Assembly: GCA_036519575.1 (NCBI GenBank)
Contig: DATDKZ010000158.1
Coordinates: forward strand, 1-38,020
Reading direction: 5' to 3'
DNA from: AC-69 sp036519575
GTDB taxonomy: Bacteria; Actinomycetota; UBA4738; HRBIN12
DNA: 38,020 nucleotides
Part shown: one piece after another, positions 15,537 to 24,609 of the stretch
How positions within the stretch are numbered: the first letter of the stretch is position 1
Layout: every line of letters begins with the position of its first letter
Translations under genes and position numbers: made by a program
Notes under the pieces: generated by a model
Told to the model about the DNA's origin: nothing
Seen by the model: only the letters and a program-made list of their open reading frames with translations
Databases searched by the model: none

Positions 15537-17211
15537 CGGGCCGGGGCGCCAGGCGGCTCGGGTCGCATTCCTCGGCGGCGTCGGTGAGGTCGGCCGCAAC
15601 ATGGCCTGCATCGAGCTGGATGACCGGCTCCTCATCCTCGACGCGGGCCTGTCGTTCCCTCACGCCGAGATGCCTGGGATCGATCTCGTCTTGCCGGACT
15701 TCGAGTACATCCGCGAGAACCTAGATCGGGTCGAGGCCGTGGTGCTGACCCACGGGCACGAGGACCACATCGGCTCCGTGCCGTACCTGCTGCGCGAGTT
15801 CGAGCGGGTGATGCCGATCTACGGGACCGCGTTCACCCTCGCGCTGTTGGAGGGAAAGCTCGAGGAGCACCAGGTCAGGGACCGGGCCGACCTCCAGACC
15901 GTGGTGCCGGGCGGAGCGGCCAGCGTGGGGCCGTTCTCCATGCGGTTCATGCGGGTGACGCATTCCATACCGGAAGGCGTGGCCGTGGCCATCGACACCC
16001 CGTTCGGAACGATCCTGCATACGGGGGACTTCAAGATCGACCAGACGCCGCTCGACGGGCGGCCCACCGACCTGCACCGCCTGGCCGGGGAGGCTGGGCG
16101 GGACGGCGGCGTTCACCTCATGCTGTCGGACTCGACGAACGCCGAGGAGGCCGGGTACACCTCGAGCGAGCGGACGGTCGGCCCGGTGCTGCAGGACATC
16201 ATCGCCCGGGCTCCCAAGCTCGTGGTGGTGGCCTGCTTCTCGAGCCACATCCATCGCATTCAGCAGGTGGCGAACGCCGCTCGGGCCAACGAGCGGGTGG
16301 TGGCGGTCCTGGGTCGCTCGATGCACCAGAGCGTCGACGCCGCTCGCCGGCTGGGGCTGCTCCACGTGCCGGAGGAAGACATCGTCCTGATCGAGGACCT
16401 CGACAGGCTGGACAGATCACGGGTCGTGGTGGTGTGCACGGGCAGCCAGGGCGAGCCCTACTCGGCGCTGTCGCTGATGGCAGCCCGGGAGCACAAGTTC
16501 GTAGACCTTCGCCAGGGCGACACCGTGGTCCTGTCCTCCTCGCTCATCCCGGGGAATGAGCCGGCCATCCACCGAGTCATCGACGGCCTGTATCGCACGG
16601 GGGCCGACGTGTACCACGAGCCGGCGGCCCCTGTGCACGCGTCTGGGCACGCCGCCCAGGAGGAACTCCGGCTGATGCTGTCGCTCGTCCAGCCCCGGTG
16701 GTTCATCCCGGTCCACGGGGAACGACGGCACCTGGCCCATCACGCCAAGCTGGCCGCGGAGGTGGGCATTCCCCCCGACCACGTGTTGATCTGCGAGGAC
16801 GGGGATGTGGTGGAGGTGGGGGAGCGGGTCCGGATCGCCGGAAGGATCCCGGCAGGGATGACCTTCGTGGATGGGCTGGGGATCGGCGACGTGGGCGAGG
16901 TCGTGCTGCGGGATCGGCGGAAGCTCTCGGCCGATGGCGTGGTGGTCGTGGTGGTGACGATCGACGCGCATCAGGGCGAGATCGTGGCCGGTCCGGACAT
17001 CGTGAACCGGGGGTTCGTGTTCATCGAGACCTCTGGCGACATCCTTGAAGAGGCCAGGAATCGCGTCATGCTTTCCTTGAAAGAGAGCGCCCAGGCGCGC
17101 GTCGTCGACCGGAGCGCGATCGAACAGAACATCCGAAGGACGCTGGGCAAGTACTTCTACGAGGTCACCCAGCGTAAACCGGTGATCCTGCCGGTGATCA
17201 TGGAGGTCTGA
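15520..17211 (+). CDS. rnj: ribonuclease J
   Basis: A 563-residue metallo-beta-lactamase/beta-CASP ribonuclease with 5'-3' exonuclease and endonuclease activity in mRNA decay and rRNA maturation. The zinc motif HGHEDH is at residues 78-83, followed by FMRVTHSIPEGVAV, HTGDFKID (third metal site), the beta-CASP region with SDSTNAEEAGYT and ACFSSHIHRIQQ, then PVHASGHAAQEEL and FIPVHGERRHL, and a C-terminal dimerisation domain. The start at ATG 15520 overlaps dapA by 17 bases and gives normal length; the alternative upstream frame is dapA sequence. The stop shares one base with the ftsK start (TGATG). Confidence 0.96.
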   Translation: MPGSSSGPGRQAARVAFLGGVGEVGRNMACIELDDRLLILDAGLSFPHAEMPGIDLVLPDFEYIRENLDRVEAVVLTHGHEDHIGSVPYLLREFERVMPIYGTAFTLALLEGKLEEHQVRDRADLQTVVPGGAASVGPFSMRFMRVTHSIPEGVAVAIDTPFGTILHTGDFKIDQTPLDGRPTDLHRLAGEAGRDGGVHLMLSDSTNAEEAGYTSSERTVGPVLQDIIARAPKLVVVACFSSHIHRIQQVANAARANERVVAVLGRSMHQSVDAARRLGLLHVPEEDIVLIEDLDRLDRSRVVVVCTGSQGEPYSALSLMAAREHKFVDLRQGDTVVLSSSLIPGNEPAIHRVIDGLYRTGADVYHEPAAPVHASGHAAQEELRLMLSLVQPRWFIPVHGERRHLAHHAKLAAEVGIPPDHVLICEDGDVVEVGERVRIAGRIPAGMTFVDGLGIGDVGEVVLRDRRKLSADGVVVVVVTIDAHQGEIVAGPDIVNRGFVFIETSGDILEEARNRVMLSLKESAQARVVDRSAIEQNIRRTLGKYFYEVTQRKPVILPVIMEV

Positions 17212-19433
17212 TGCCCGCGAAGTCCAACCGGAGGGCCCCGGCGCGCCGCCGGCCCTCGGCTCGCGACAAGCCTGCCCGCCCGAAGGTGCGCCAGCACCTC
17301 GCTCCCTGGGCTCGCGATGCGCTGGGGATCGGCCTGATGGTGTTCGCCCTGATCTCGATTTTGGGGCTGTGGTTCGACGCGGCCGGGTTCGTCGGCCGGG
17401 GCATCGAGCTCGTGCTGGAAGCCCTGGTGGGGCAGGCCGCGGTCCTGTTCCCGCCCATCGCGCTGTACTGGGGGGTCCTGCTCCTTCGGGGCACGGCCGA
17501 GGACGTGCGGGCCCGGATGTTCATCGGATTCGTGTTCATGTCCGTGGGCCTGCTCGCGCTGTGGTCGCTCACGCACGGCAATCCCGCGCCGTTCTCGGGC
17601 ACGGCGAGTACCCGAGACGCCGCCGGGTTCGTCGGCGCGGTGGCGGCGTGGCCCATCTCCCGCGGAGTGTCGCGCCTCGGCGCCGGCATCATCTGGGCCG
17701 GCGTCTCTGTGCTCGGTGTGCTGATCTTCACCGGCACGCCGCTGTCAGCAGCGTGGGCCCGGGTCCGCGAGCTGTCGGATGCCGCCGCCGTCGAGGAGGA
17801 GACGGAGCCGGGGCGGGCCAGGCGAGTCAAGCGTGATCGCCGGGAGCGTACCGAAGAGGACGTCCCGCTCGTGGTGGACCTCCGCGATCAAGAGGCCGAA
17901 CCGGAGCCCGCGTCACCACCGTCCGGAACGGAATCCGACACCGCCTTCGTCCCCACGTCGGCGCCGAAGGGCGGGGCGTACAAGCTGCCTCCTATCGACC
18001 TGCTCCGAACGGCCCCCGCGTCGGCCGGATCCAGCCGGGACGAGGAGCAGACCACGGCGGCCCTGGAGCGCACGTTCCGCACGTTCGGTGTGGCCGCCCG
18101 CGTGCCCAAGGCCCACCGCGGCCCGACCGTCACCCTGTTCGAGGTCGAGGTGGAGGCCGGCACCAAGGTGAACAAGGTGCTGTCGCTGGCCGACGACATC
18201 GCCTACGCACTCGCCACGCCCGACGTCCGAATCATCGCGCCGATTCCCGGGAGGTCCGCCATCGGCGTCGAGGTGCCGAACAGGGTGCGCGACTTCGTGA
18301 TGCTCGGGGACGTCCTTCGGGCCAGGGCGGCCAAGGAGGACCGGCACCCGCTGGCGGTGGCGCTGGGGAAGGACGTCCACGGCCGGGCTCAGATGGTGAA
18401 CCTGACCAAGATGCCGCACCTGCTGATCGCGGGGGCCACCGGCGCGGGGAAGTCCTCCCTCATCAACTGCTTCATCACGTCCATCCTGATGCGGACGACG
18501 CCCGACCAGGTGAAGCTGGTGCTCGTCGATCCCAAGCGGGTCGAGCTGGCGCACTTCGCCGACCTGCCGCATCTCCTGTCGCCGGTGATCGTGCATCCCA
18601 AGCGAGCCGCCGAGGCCCTGGGGTGGGTGGTCCGGGAGATGGAGGAGCGGTACGAGGCCCTGGCCATGGTGGGCGTCCGCGACGTCGACGGATACCGCGA
18701 GGGCCTGGCATCGGGCACGCTCCGGATCCCGCCCGGCCAGGAGGAGAAGTTCGCCGACCTCCCGTACATCGTGGTCGTGATCGACGAGCTGGCCGATCTG
18801 ATGCTGGTGTCGCCGCGCAACGTGGAGGACACGATCGTCCGCATCGCCCAGATGGCCAGGGCCGTCGGCATCCACCTGGTCGTGGCCACGCAACGGCCGT
18901 CGGTCGACGTCGTCACCGGCCTGATCAAGGCGAACATCCCGTCCAGGATCGCGCTGATGACGTCCTCCCAGGCGGATTCGCGGGTCATCCTGGACATGAA
19001 CGGCGCGGAGAAGCTCGTCGGGCACGGCGACATGCTGTTCGCGCCGTCCAGCGCGTCGAAGCCGACGCGCCTACAGGCCGCGTGGGTCACCGAGAAAGAG
19101 GTCACGTCGGTATGCGAGTGGATCCGAGCCCAGCGCGAGCCCGAGTACGCGGCCAGCGTCGAGGCCCTAGGGCGGCCGCCGATGGAAGGCGAGGACGACC
19201 TCGGCGCCGGCGACGAGCTCCTGGAACAGGCCGCGGAGCTCGTGATCCGGTCGCAGCTCGGCTCGACGTCCATGCTCCAGCGGAAGCTCAAGGTGGGGTT
19301 CGCCCGAGCCGGCCGGCTGATGGACCTGATGGAGGAGCGGGGGATCGTGGGCCCCTCACAGGGCTCGCGGGCTCGCGACGTCCTGGTCACGTGGGAAGAG
19401 TGGGAGGAGTCCCGCTCGGCCCGCACGACCTGA
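17211..19433 (+). CDS. ftsK: FtsK/SpoIIIE-family DNA translocase
   Basis: A 740-residue septal DNA pump that clears chromosomes from the closing division site. A basic N-terminus is followed by about four membrane segments (about 36-185), an acidic/charged linker, and the motor: the alpha/beta RecA-like core with Walker A GATGAGKS (408-415), FVMLGDVL and HLLIAGATGAG, and Walker B VVVIDELADLM (about 521-531), with ATQRPSVDVVTGLIKANIPSR just after. The C-terminal gamma winged-helix domain (about 670-735) that reads KOPS-type polarity sequences is present. It starts on the last base of the RNase J stop. Its place after rnj is the standard actinobacterial order. Confidence 0.96.
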   Translation: MPAKSNRRAPARRRPSARDKPARPKVRQHLAPWARDALGIGLMVFALISILGLWFDAAGFVGRGIELVLEALVGQAAVLFPPIALYWGVLLLRGTAEDVRARMFIGFVFMSVGLLALWSLTHGNPAPFSGTASTRDAAGFVGAVAAWPISRGVSRLGAGIIWAGVSVLGVLIFTGTPLSAAWARVRELSDAAAVEEETEPGRARRVKRDRRERTEEDVPLVVDLRDQEAEPEPASPPSGTESDTAFVPTSAPKGGAYKLPPIDLLRTAPASAGSSRDEEQTTAALERTFRTFGVAARVPKAHRGPTVTLFEVEVEAGTKVNKVLSLADDIAYALATPDVRIIAPIPGRSAIGVEVPNRVRDFVMLGDVLRARAAKEDRHPLAVALGKDVHGRAQMVNLTKMPHLLIAGATGAGKSSLINCFITSILMRTTPDQVKLVLVDPKRVELAHFADLPHLLSPVIVHPKRAAEALGWVVREMEERYEALAMVGVRDVDGYREGLASGTLRIPPGQEEKFADLPYIVVVIDELADLMLVSPRNVEDTIVRIAQMARAVGIHLVVATQRPSVDVVTGLIKANIPSRIALMTSSQADSRVILDMNGAEKLVGHGDMLFAPSSASKPTRLQAAWVTEKEVTSVCEWIRAQREPEYAASVEALGRPPMEGEDDLGAGDELLEQAAELVIRSQLGSTSMLQRKLKVGFARAGRLMDLMEERGIVGPSQGSRARDVLVTWEEWEESRSARTT

Positions 19434-19445
19434 GCTCGAGGTTCG

Positions 19446-19844
19446 ATGGCGGCGCCCTTCGCGCAGCTCGACTTCATCTATTGCCCGAGCGACGACGTCG
19501 CCGTCGAAGCCTCCTACTTCACCGACGTCCTGGGTGGCGAGTTGGTGTTCGCCATCGAGTCCGGAGGGACCAGGGTCGCCGCAGTCCGGCTGAGCGGCGG
19601 CCCGCCGCTCTTCTTGCTGGCGGACCACGTCGAGGGCGATCGGCCAATCCTCGTCTATCGGGTGGACGACCTTGCGGCCTCGCTGGTCGAGCTCCAGGCA
19701 AGAGGATGGCAGCCGGTCGGCACCTTCGAGATCCCTCACGGACCCTGCTGTTCCTTCCGGACGTCCGGAGGGCACCGTGTGGCTCTGTACCAACTCACCC
19801 GACCCGAGGTCGCGGCCCACTTCGAGGGCCGCCGGGACTTCTGA
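19446..19844 (+). CDS. VOC-fold (glyoxalase/bleomycin-resistance type) protein
   Basis: A 132-residue protein with the two beta-alpha-beta-beta-beta units of the vicinal oxygen chelate fold: QLDFIYCPSDDVAVEASYFTDVLGGELVF, later LVYRVDDLAASLVELQARGW and the closing SFRTSGGHRVALYQLTRP. The family includes glyoxalases, ring-cleavage dioxygenases and drug-binding proteins; the reaction cannot be called, and metal ligands are uncertain. The ATG is 12 bases after the ftsK stop with a weak GAGG ahead, so it is probably expressed from the upstream unit. It takes a position between ftsK and cinA where many Actinomycetota carry pgsA. Confidence 0.78.
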   Translation: MAAPFAQLDFIYCPSDDVAVEASYFTDVLGGELVFAIESGGTRVAAVRLSGGPPLFLLADHVEGDRPILVYRVDDLAASLVELQARGWQPVGTFEIPHGPCCSFRTSGGHRVALYQLTRPEVAAHFEGRRDF

Positions 19845-19898
19845 GATGCGCGTCTGTGCGCCTCGCGATGAGGCCCGGCGCTGCGTGAGGCCACTGCC

Positions 19899-19904
19899 TA
19901 TACT
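19899..19904 (+). promoter_or_regulatory. -10 box (TATACT) of the RodZ-like gene
   Basis: TATACT matches the consensus at five of six positions and lies 31 bases before GTG 19936, leaving room for the SD AGGAGG. The -35 region is weak. Confidence 0.5.
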
Positions 19905-19935
19905 CCCACGCCACAGGCCGGATCCAGGAGGAAAG

Positions 19936-20658
19936 GTGCAGCGATCGACGATCGGCGTGGGCCCGGCGCTGCGAAGGGCCCGCGCGGCTCGCGGTGTGAC
20001 CCTCGAGGAGGCCAGCCGCGACACGAGGATCCGTCGCGAGTTCCTGGTAGCCCTGGAGGAGGAGGCCTTCGATCGCCTCCTGGGCGACGTGTACGTTCGA
20101 GGGTCGATCCGGTCGTACGCGACGTACCTCGGACTCCCCTCCGACCAGATGGTGTACGCGTACGCGCGGTTCGCCGCCGCGCCGGCGGAGGCGCCGGCGC
20201 CGACGGGGCCACCGGCACCGGAGAACCCCATCGACGCACCTCGCCGTCGCGACAGCCACCTGCTGTTCGTGATGATCGCGGCGACGCTGCTGATCCTAGC
20301 GGCGTCGTTCGGGATCATCTCCACGAGGGCCTCCGCCCCGCCTCCGGCCGACCTGTCGTCCGACACGGCGGGCCTGGGAGGACTGGGCCCCGGGATCGTG
20401 GCGTTGGTGGCGGCGGTGCAACCGGTCGAGGTCACCGTGACGATCGACGGGGCGTCGCCGCAGCCCTTCTCGTTGGAGCCCGGAGAAAGCCGGTCATTTG
20501 AGGCCGACATGTCGCTCACGATCCGGCTCGACCACGGCGCCAGCGCCCATGTGACGGTGAACGGCGATGACAAGGGCTTCCCCGGAAGGCGCAACCGCCC
20601 CTGGCGGGAGACGTACAGGTACGAGAACGTTGGCCCCCCGCCGTCACCGGCGGCGTGA
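19936..20658 (+). CDS. RodZ-like membrane-anchored helix-turn-helix protein
   Basis: A 240-residue protein with an N-terminal Xre-type HTH (IGVGPALRRARAARGVTLEEA; then DTRIRREFLVALEEEAFDRL, the two halves of the HTH_25 domain), a Pro/Ala linker (about 80-103), one transmembrane helix (about 113-135) and an outside domain of about 105 residues with the DUF4115-like pattern VEVTVTIDG. This is the layout of RodZ, which links MreB or the division machinery to the membrane, and of related HTH proteins that stand before cinA or pgsA in many Gram-positives. No mreB is in the window, so the partner is unclear. The start is GTG 19936 behind AGGAGG. Confidence 0.75.
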   Translation: MQRSTIGVGPALRRARAARGVTLEEASRDTRIRREFLVALEEEAFDRLLGDVYVRGSIRSYATYLGLPSDQMVYAYARFAAAPAEAPAPTGPPAPENPIDAPRRRDSHLLFVMIAATLLILAASFGIISTRASAPPPADLSSDTAGLGGLGPGIVALVAAVQPVEVTVTIDGASPQPFSLEPGESRSFEADMSLTIRLDHGASAHVTVNGDDKGFPGRRNRPWRETYRYENVGPPPSPAA

Positions 20659-20689
20659 GCGCGAGCCGGGCGAAGTACGCGAGAGGCCG

Positions 20690-21952
20690 GTGAGGGCCGA
20701 GGTCGTGGGGGTGGGCACCGAGCTCCTGCTCGGGCAGATCACCAACACGAACGCTCGATGGATCTCCGAGCGCCTGGCGGAGATCGGGGTCGATGTCCTG
20801 TACCACCAGGTCGTGGGGGACAACCAGGAGCGAATCGTGGAGGCGCTTCGGCATGCCCTCTCCCATTCGGACGTGGTGATCGTGACCGGCGGCCTGGGAC
20901 CAACACAGGACGACATCACGCGACAGGCCGTGGCCCGGGTCGCTGGAATCGGAATGGTCCGCCGCCCAGAGCTCGAGGAGATGATCCGGGAGAAGTTCGT
21001 CCGGGCGGGACGGGACATGGCCGAATCGAACCTCGTCCAGGCGGACGTGCCCGAAGGGGCGCGCGTGATCCTCCCCGACCGAGGGACGGCGCCCGGCCTC
21101 GCGGTCGAGATCGAGGCAACGCGTCTGTACGCACTCCCGGGCGTCCCCGCGGAGATGCGGGAGATGATGGAGGGGACCGTGCTGCAGGAGCTGTCATCGC
21201 TTGCCGGGCCGGCCTCGATTGCGTCACGGATCGTCCGGTGCGTCGGGATCCCGGAGTCGCGGGTCGCCGAGCAGACCGACGACCTGTTTCGGGCCTCCGC
21301 CAATCCCACGGTCGCCTATCTGGCGGGGGGCGGAGAGGTGAAGGTCAGGCTGACGGCGAAGGCGAGCAGTCGCGGGGACGCCGAGGCATTGCTCGAGCCG
21401 CTGGTCGAGGAGGTGGTTCGGCGGCTTGGGGATCACGTGTTCACGACGACGGACGAGGAGTTGGAAGAAGTCGTGGGCAGGTTGCTTCGCGACTCGGGGA
21501 AGACGCTTGCCTGTGCCGAGTCGCTCACGGGCGGTGAGCTCGGTGCCAGGATCACGTCGGTGCCGGGGGCCTCCGACTACTTCCTCGGCTCCGCAGTGTG
21601 CTACTCGGCCCGGGCCAAGCGGGAGATCCTCGGCGTCGCCCAGGAGACGATCGACGGGCCGGGGGTGGTCAGTGCCGAGTGCGCCCGCGAGATGGCGGCG
21701 GGCGCACGCCGGCTGTTCGGCGCCGACCTCGCCCTGGCCCTCACCGGCGCGGCCGGACCGCAACCCCATGCCGGGGCGGAGCCGGGTCAGATCTGGGCCG
21801 CCCTGGAGGCCGAGGGCGTGTCGCACCAGCGCGGCCTGCGATCTCCCGGCGATCGCGAGCTCGTGCGGCGGTGGGCGGAGCAGGTCGGGCTGGACCTCGT
21901 GCGCCGCCATCTCCAGGGCGCGCCCCTGGCCGACGGGCCTCGGCCCGCCTGA
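20690..21952 (+). CDS. cinA: CinA-like protein (MoCF domain plus PncC nicotinamide-nucleotide amidase)
   Basis: A 420-residue protein of standard CinA length. The N-terminal molybdopterin-binding-like domain shows VGVGTELLLGQITNTNARWISERLAEIG, TGGLGPTQDDITRQA and LPGVPAEM. The C-terminal PncC domain shows CAESLTGGELGARITSVPGAS, GSAVCYS and LALTGAAGPQP. Members hydrolyse ADP-ribose-type compounds and deamidate nicotinamide mononucleotide in NAD salvage, and they sit next to recA across many bacteria. GTG 20690 begins directly at the conserved first strand. The stop shares a base with the thpR start (TGATG). Confidence 0.93.
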   Translation: MRAEVVGVGTELLLGQITNTNARWISERLAEIGVDVLYHQVVGDNQERIVEALRHALSHSDVVIVTGGLGPTQDDITRQAVARVAGIGMVRRPELEEMIREKFVRAGRDMAESNLVQADVPEGARVILPDRGTAPGLAVEIEATRLYALPGVPAEMREMMEGTVLQELSSLAGPASIASRIVRCVGIPESRVAEQTDDLFRASANPTVAYLAGGGEVKVRLTAKASSRGDAEALLEPLVEEVVRRLGDHVFTTTDEELEEVVGRLLRDSGKTLACAESLTGGELGARITSVPGASDYFLGSAVCYSARAKREILGVAQETIDGPGVVSAECAREMAAGARRLFGADLALALTGAAGPQPHAGAEPGQIWAALEAEGVSHQRGLRSPGDRELVRRWAEQVGLDLVRRHLQGAPLADGPRPA

Positions 21953-22548
21953 TGGCGCGAGACCGGGCGTCTCGACCAGAGGCCAAGCCGCTGCGACTGT
22001 TCGTGGCGGTCGACGTGCCCGAGCCGGTCCGTGACCGGGTGCAGGCAGCGATCGGGCCGTGGCGTGAGCACCTCCCCCGGGCGAGGTGGGTGCCGAAGCA
22101 GAACCAGCACATCACCCTGAAGTTCCTCGGGTCGACGTGGCCGCGGCTCGTGGACTGGGTTATCGAGACCGTCGAGGGAGTCGCTCGACAGAGCGAGCCA
22201 TTCGAGACCCGAGTCACCGGGCTCGGCGCGTTCCCCTCGACGCGCCGAGCCCGAGTGCTGTGGGCGCGCCTCGACGATCCGGACGGCCGGCTGGCCTCAC
22301 TGGCGGCCGACCTCGAGGGAAGGCTGGCCAAAGAATTCACGCCGGAGAAGCGGGCGTTCAGCGCTCACCTCACGATGGCCAGGTTCGATCCGCCGGTCTC
22401 GCTCGACGAGGAGGAGATCGCGGCAGCGGACGTCGTGTCCGAGCCGTTCACCGTCGACCGGCTCGTCGTGTACCGGAGTCACCTCCGACGACCCGCGCCG
22501 ATCTACGAGCCGGTCGGGGAGTTCGCACTCGGGTCCCGAGGTGATTGA
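21952..22548 (+). CDS. thpR: RNA 2',3'-cyclic phosphodiesterase
   Basis: A 198-residue 2H phosphoesterase. Both catalytic HxTx motifs are intact: HITL (His53, Thr55) and HLTM (His139, Thr141), roughly 86 residues apart as in LigT/ThpR. The family opens or joins 2'-linked and cyclic RNA ends, although the cellular role is poorly defined. The N-terminal LRLFVAVDVPEPVRDRV is typical. The start is ATG 21952 on the last base of the cinA stop. It ends just before the recA promoter. Confidence 0.92.
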   Translation: MARDRASRPEAKPLRLFVAVDVPEPVRDRVQAAIGPWREHLPRARWVPKQNQHITLKFLGSTWPRLVDWVIETVEGVARQSEPFETRVTGLGAFPSTRRARVLWARLDDPDGRLASLAADLEGRLAKEFTPEKRAFSAHLTMARFDPPVSLDEEEIAAADVVSEPFTVDRLVVYRSHLRRPAPIYEPVGEFALGSRGD

Positions 22549-22573
22549 CCTCGAACATACGTTCGGGTAGGTT
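22545..22573 (+). promoter_or_regulatory. recA promoter with LexA (SOS) box in the spacer
   Basis: TTGACC (22545-22550), exactly 17 bases, then TAGGTT (22568-22573). The spacer contains CGAACATACGTTCG (22552-22565), a perfect match to the Gram-positive/actinobacterial LexA operator CGAAC-N4-GTTCG. LexA bound there would cover both promoter elements. The TTGACC overlaps the end of thpR. Transcription from about 22580 leaves a leader of about 125 bases before the recA ATG. Confidence 0.9.
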
Positions 22574-22705
22574 CGGGGTTGCAGGTTCCGAATGACAGAG
22601 GTGTAATCCGTGTCAGACCCACGCGATACCGTGCGCCCCCACATCGGGGAAGAGCTCACCGGAGTCGTGCGCCGGTGGGCGAGGGGACAGAAGGAGGCTT
22701 CGCGG

Positions 22706-23818
<1,113 letters not shown>

Positions 23819-23830
23819 CCGCGCCGGCAA

Positions 23831-24346
23831 ATGCCCGAGGCCTCCCGCTCTCGACGCGCCAAGCGCCCGCTCTCATGTCACGACCGGGCCCTCCGACTCC
23901 TCGCCGTGCGGCCTCGTTCGCGCCGCGAGATGGAGTCCCGGCTCCGCTCGGCGGGATTCGACGCCGAGATGGTGGCCGAGGAGCTCGTCCGCTTGCAGGA
24001 GGTCGGGTTGCTCGACGACGAGCGCTTCGCTCAGGAGTTCGCGGAGCAAGCGCTGGGGCGGCGGCTCTCGGGGCGACGGGCCGTGGCTTCCTCGCTGGCG
24101 GCCAAGGGCGTGTCCCGTCCCCTGATCGAGCGGGCCCTCCAGGATGTGGGGGGCGACGAGGACGCCCGTGCCGCCGAGCTGGCCCGGTCGAGGGCGTCGC
24201 GTCTGCGGGGCCTGGCCCCTGAGGTCGCGTATCGCCGCCTCGTCTCGTTTCTGGCCCGCCGGGGCTACGAGGGGTCCGTGGCCAGGCGGGCAGCAGCCTC
24301 AGCGCTGCGGCCGGACCTGGAGGCCGAGGGCCTCTCCGAGGCGTAG
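23831..24346 (+). CDS. recX: regulatory protein RecX
   Basis: A 171-residue RecX that binds and modulates RecA filaments. The three tandem three-helix repeats can be followed: ALRLLAVRPRSRREMESRL, then LLDDERFAQEFAEQALGRRLSGRRAVASSLAAKGV, then the C-terminal YRRLVSFLARRGYEGSVARRA. The ATG at 23831 follows recA by 12 bases, so the two are probably one SOS-induced transcript. No SD is obvious. Confidence 0.92.
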   Translation: MPEASRSRRAKRPLSCHDRALRLLAVRPRSRREMESRLRSAGFDAEMVAEELVRLQEVGLLDDERFAQEFAEQALGRRLSGRRAVASSLAAKGVSRPLIERALQDVGGDEDARAAELARSRASRLRGLAPEVAYRRLVSFLARRGYEGSVARRAAASALRPDLEAEGLSEA

Positions 24347-24363
24347 CGCTTCGGGACAACCCC

Positions 24364-24392
24364 TTGCGTCTCACGCCGCCAGGCCGTAGATT
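24364..24392 (+). promoter_or_regulatory. promoter of the recX-rny intergenic RNA
   Basis: TTGCGT (24364-24369), a 17-base spacer and TAGATT (24387-24392), located 17 bases after the recX stop. Transcription should begin near 24399. Confidence 0.65.
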
Positions 24393-24398
24393 GTGCAA

Positions 24399-24590
24399 TT
24401 GAGAGGCTCTTTCAGGAAAACGATCTGTTCGACTTGTGCCTGACACAGTGACTGATACCAAACGCGACGAAGCAATCCGGCTAGGGGGGCGTGAGGGACC
24501 CGAGGGTTCCTTAGCGCCCTGATCTAGCTTCCGCACCACTCGGACGCACGGCCGAACAGAGGCCTGACCTGCCTCTGTTCGGCCTTTCTC
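24399..24590 (+). ncRNA. structured RNA / candidate attenuator leader upstream of rny
   Basis: A region of about 190 bases begins at the promoter above and ends in a strong terminator 25 bases before the rny start. It contains a well-formed nested hairpin: GGGCG (24487-24491) with CGCCC (24515-24519), and inside it GGGACC (24495-24500) with GGTTCC (24505-24510) around a CGAG loop. Near the 5' end, AGAGGC (24402-24407) and CTGTTCG (24425-24431) are complementary to the 3' and 5' arms of the terminator, so a mutually exclusive fold is possible. It could be a stand-alone small RNA or a regulatory leader that controls RNase Y by premature termination. I do not recognise a named RNA family. Confidence 0.55.
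24550..24588 (+). terminator. strong intrinsic terminator before rny
   Basis: A perfect 14-bp stem, GGCCGAACAGAGGC (24550-24563) with GCCTCTGTTCGGCC (24571-24584), a 7-base loop (CTGACCT), followed by TTTCT. It is the best terminator in the window. No promoter fits in the 25 bases between it and rny, so rny must be expressed by read-through or from a promoter upstream of the stem. Confidence 0.85.
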
Positions 24591-24609
24591 GTACCTGGAG
24601 GCAACAGAG

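Noticed and set aside
17913..19025. A 370-codon minus-strand frame opposite ftsK
   Set aside because: It is a shadow frame rich in Asp, His and Arg with no recognisable motif; FtsK is intact on the plus strand.
24399..24590. 6S RNA or tmRNA as identity of the recX-rny RNA
   Set aside because: There is no tRNA-like end or tag frame as in tmRNA, and no long central-bubble hairpin with paired ends as in 6S RNA; the strong terminator next to rny favours a leader or unnamed RNA.
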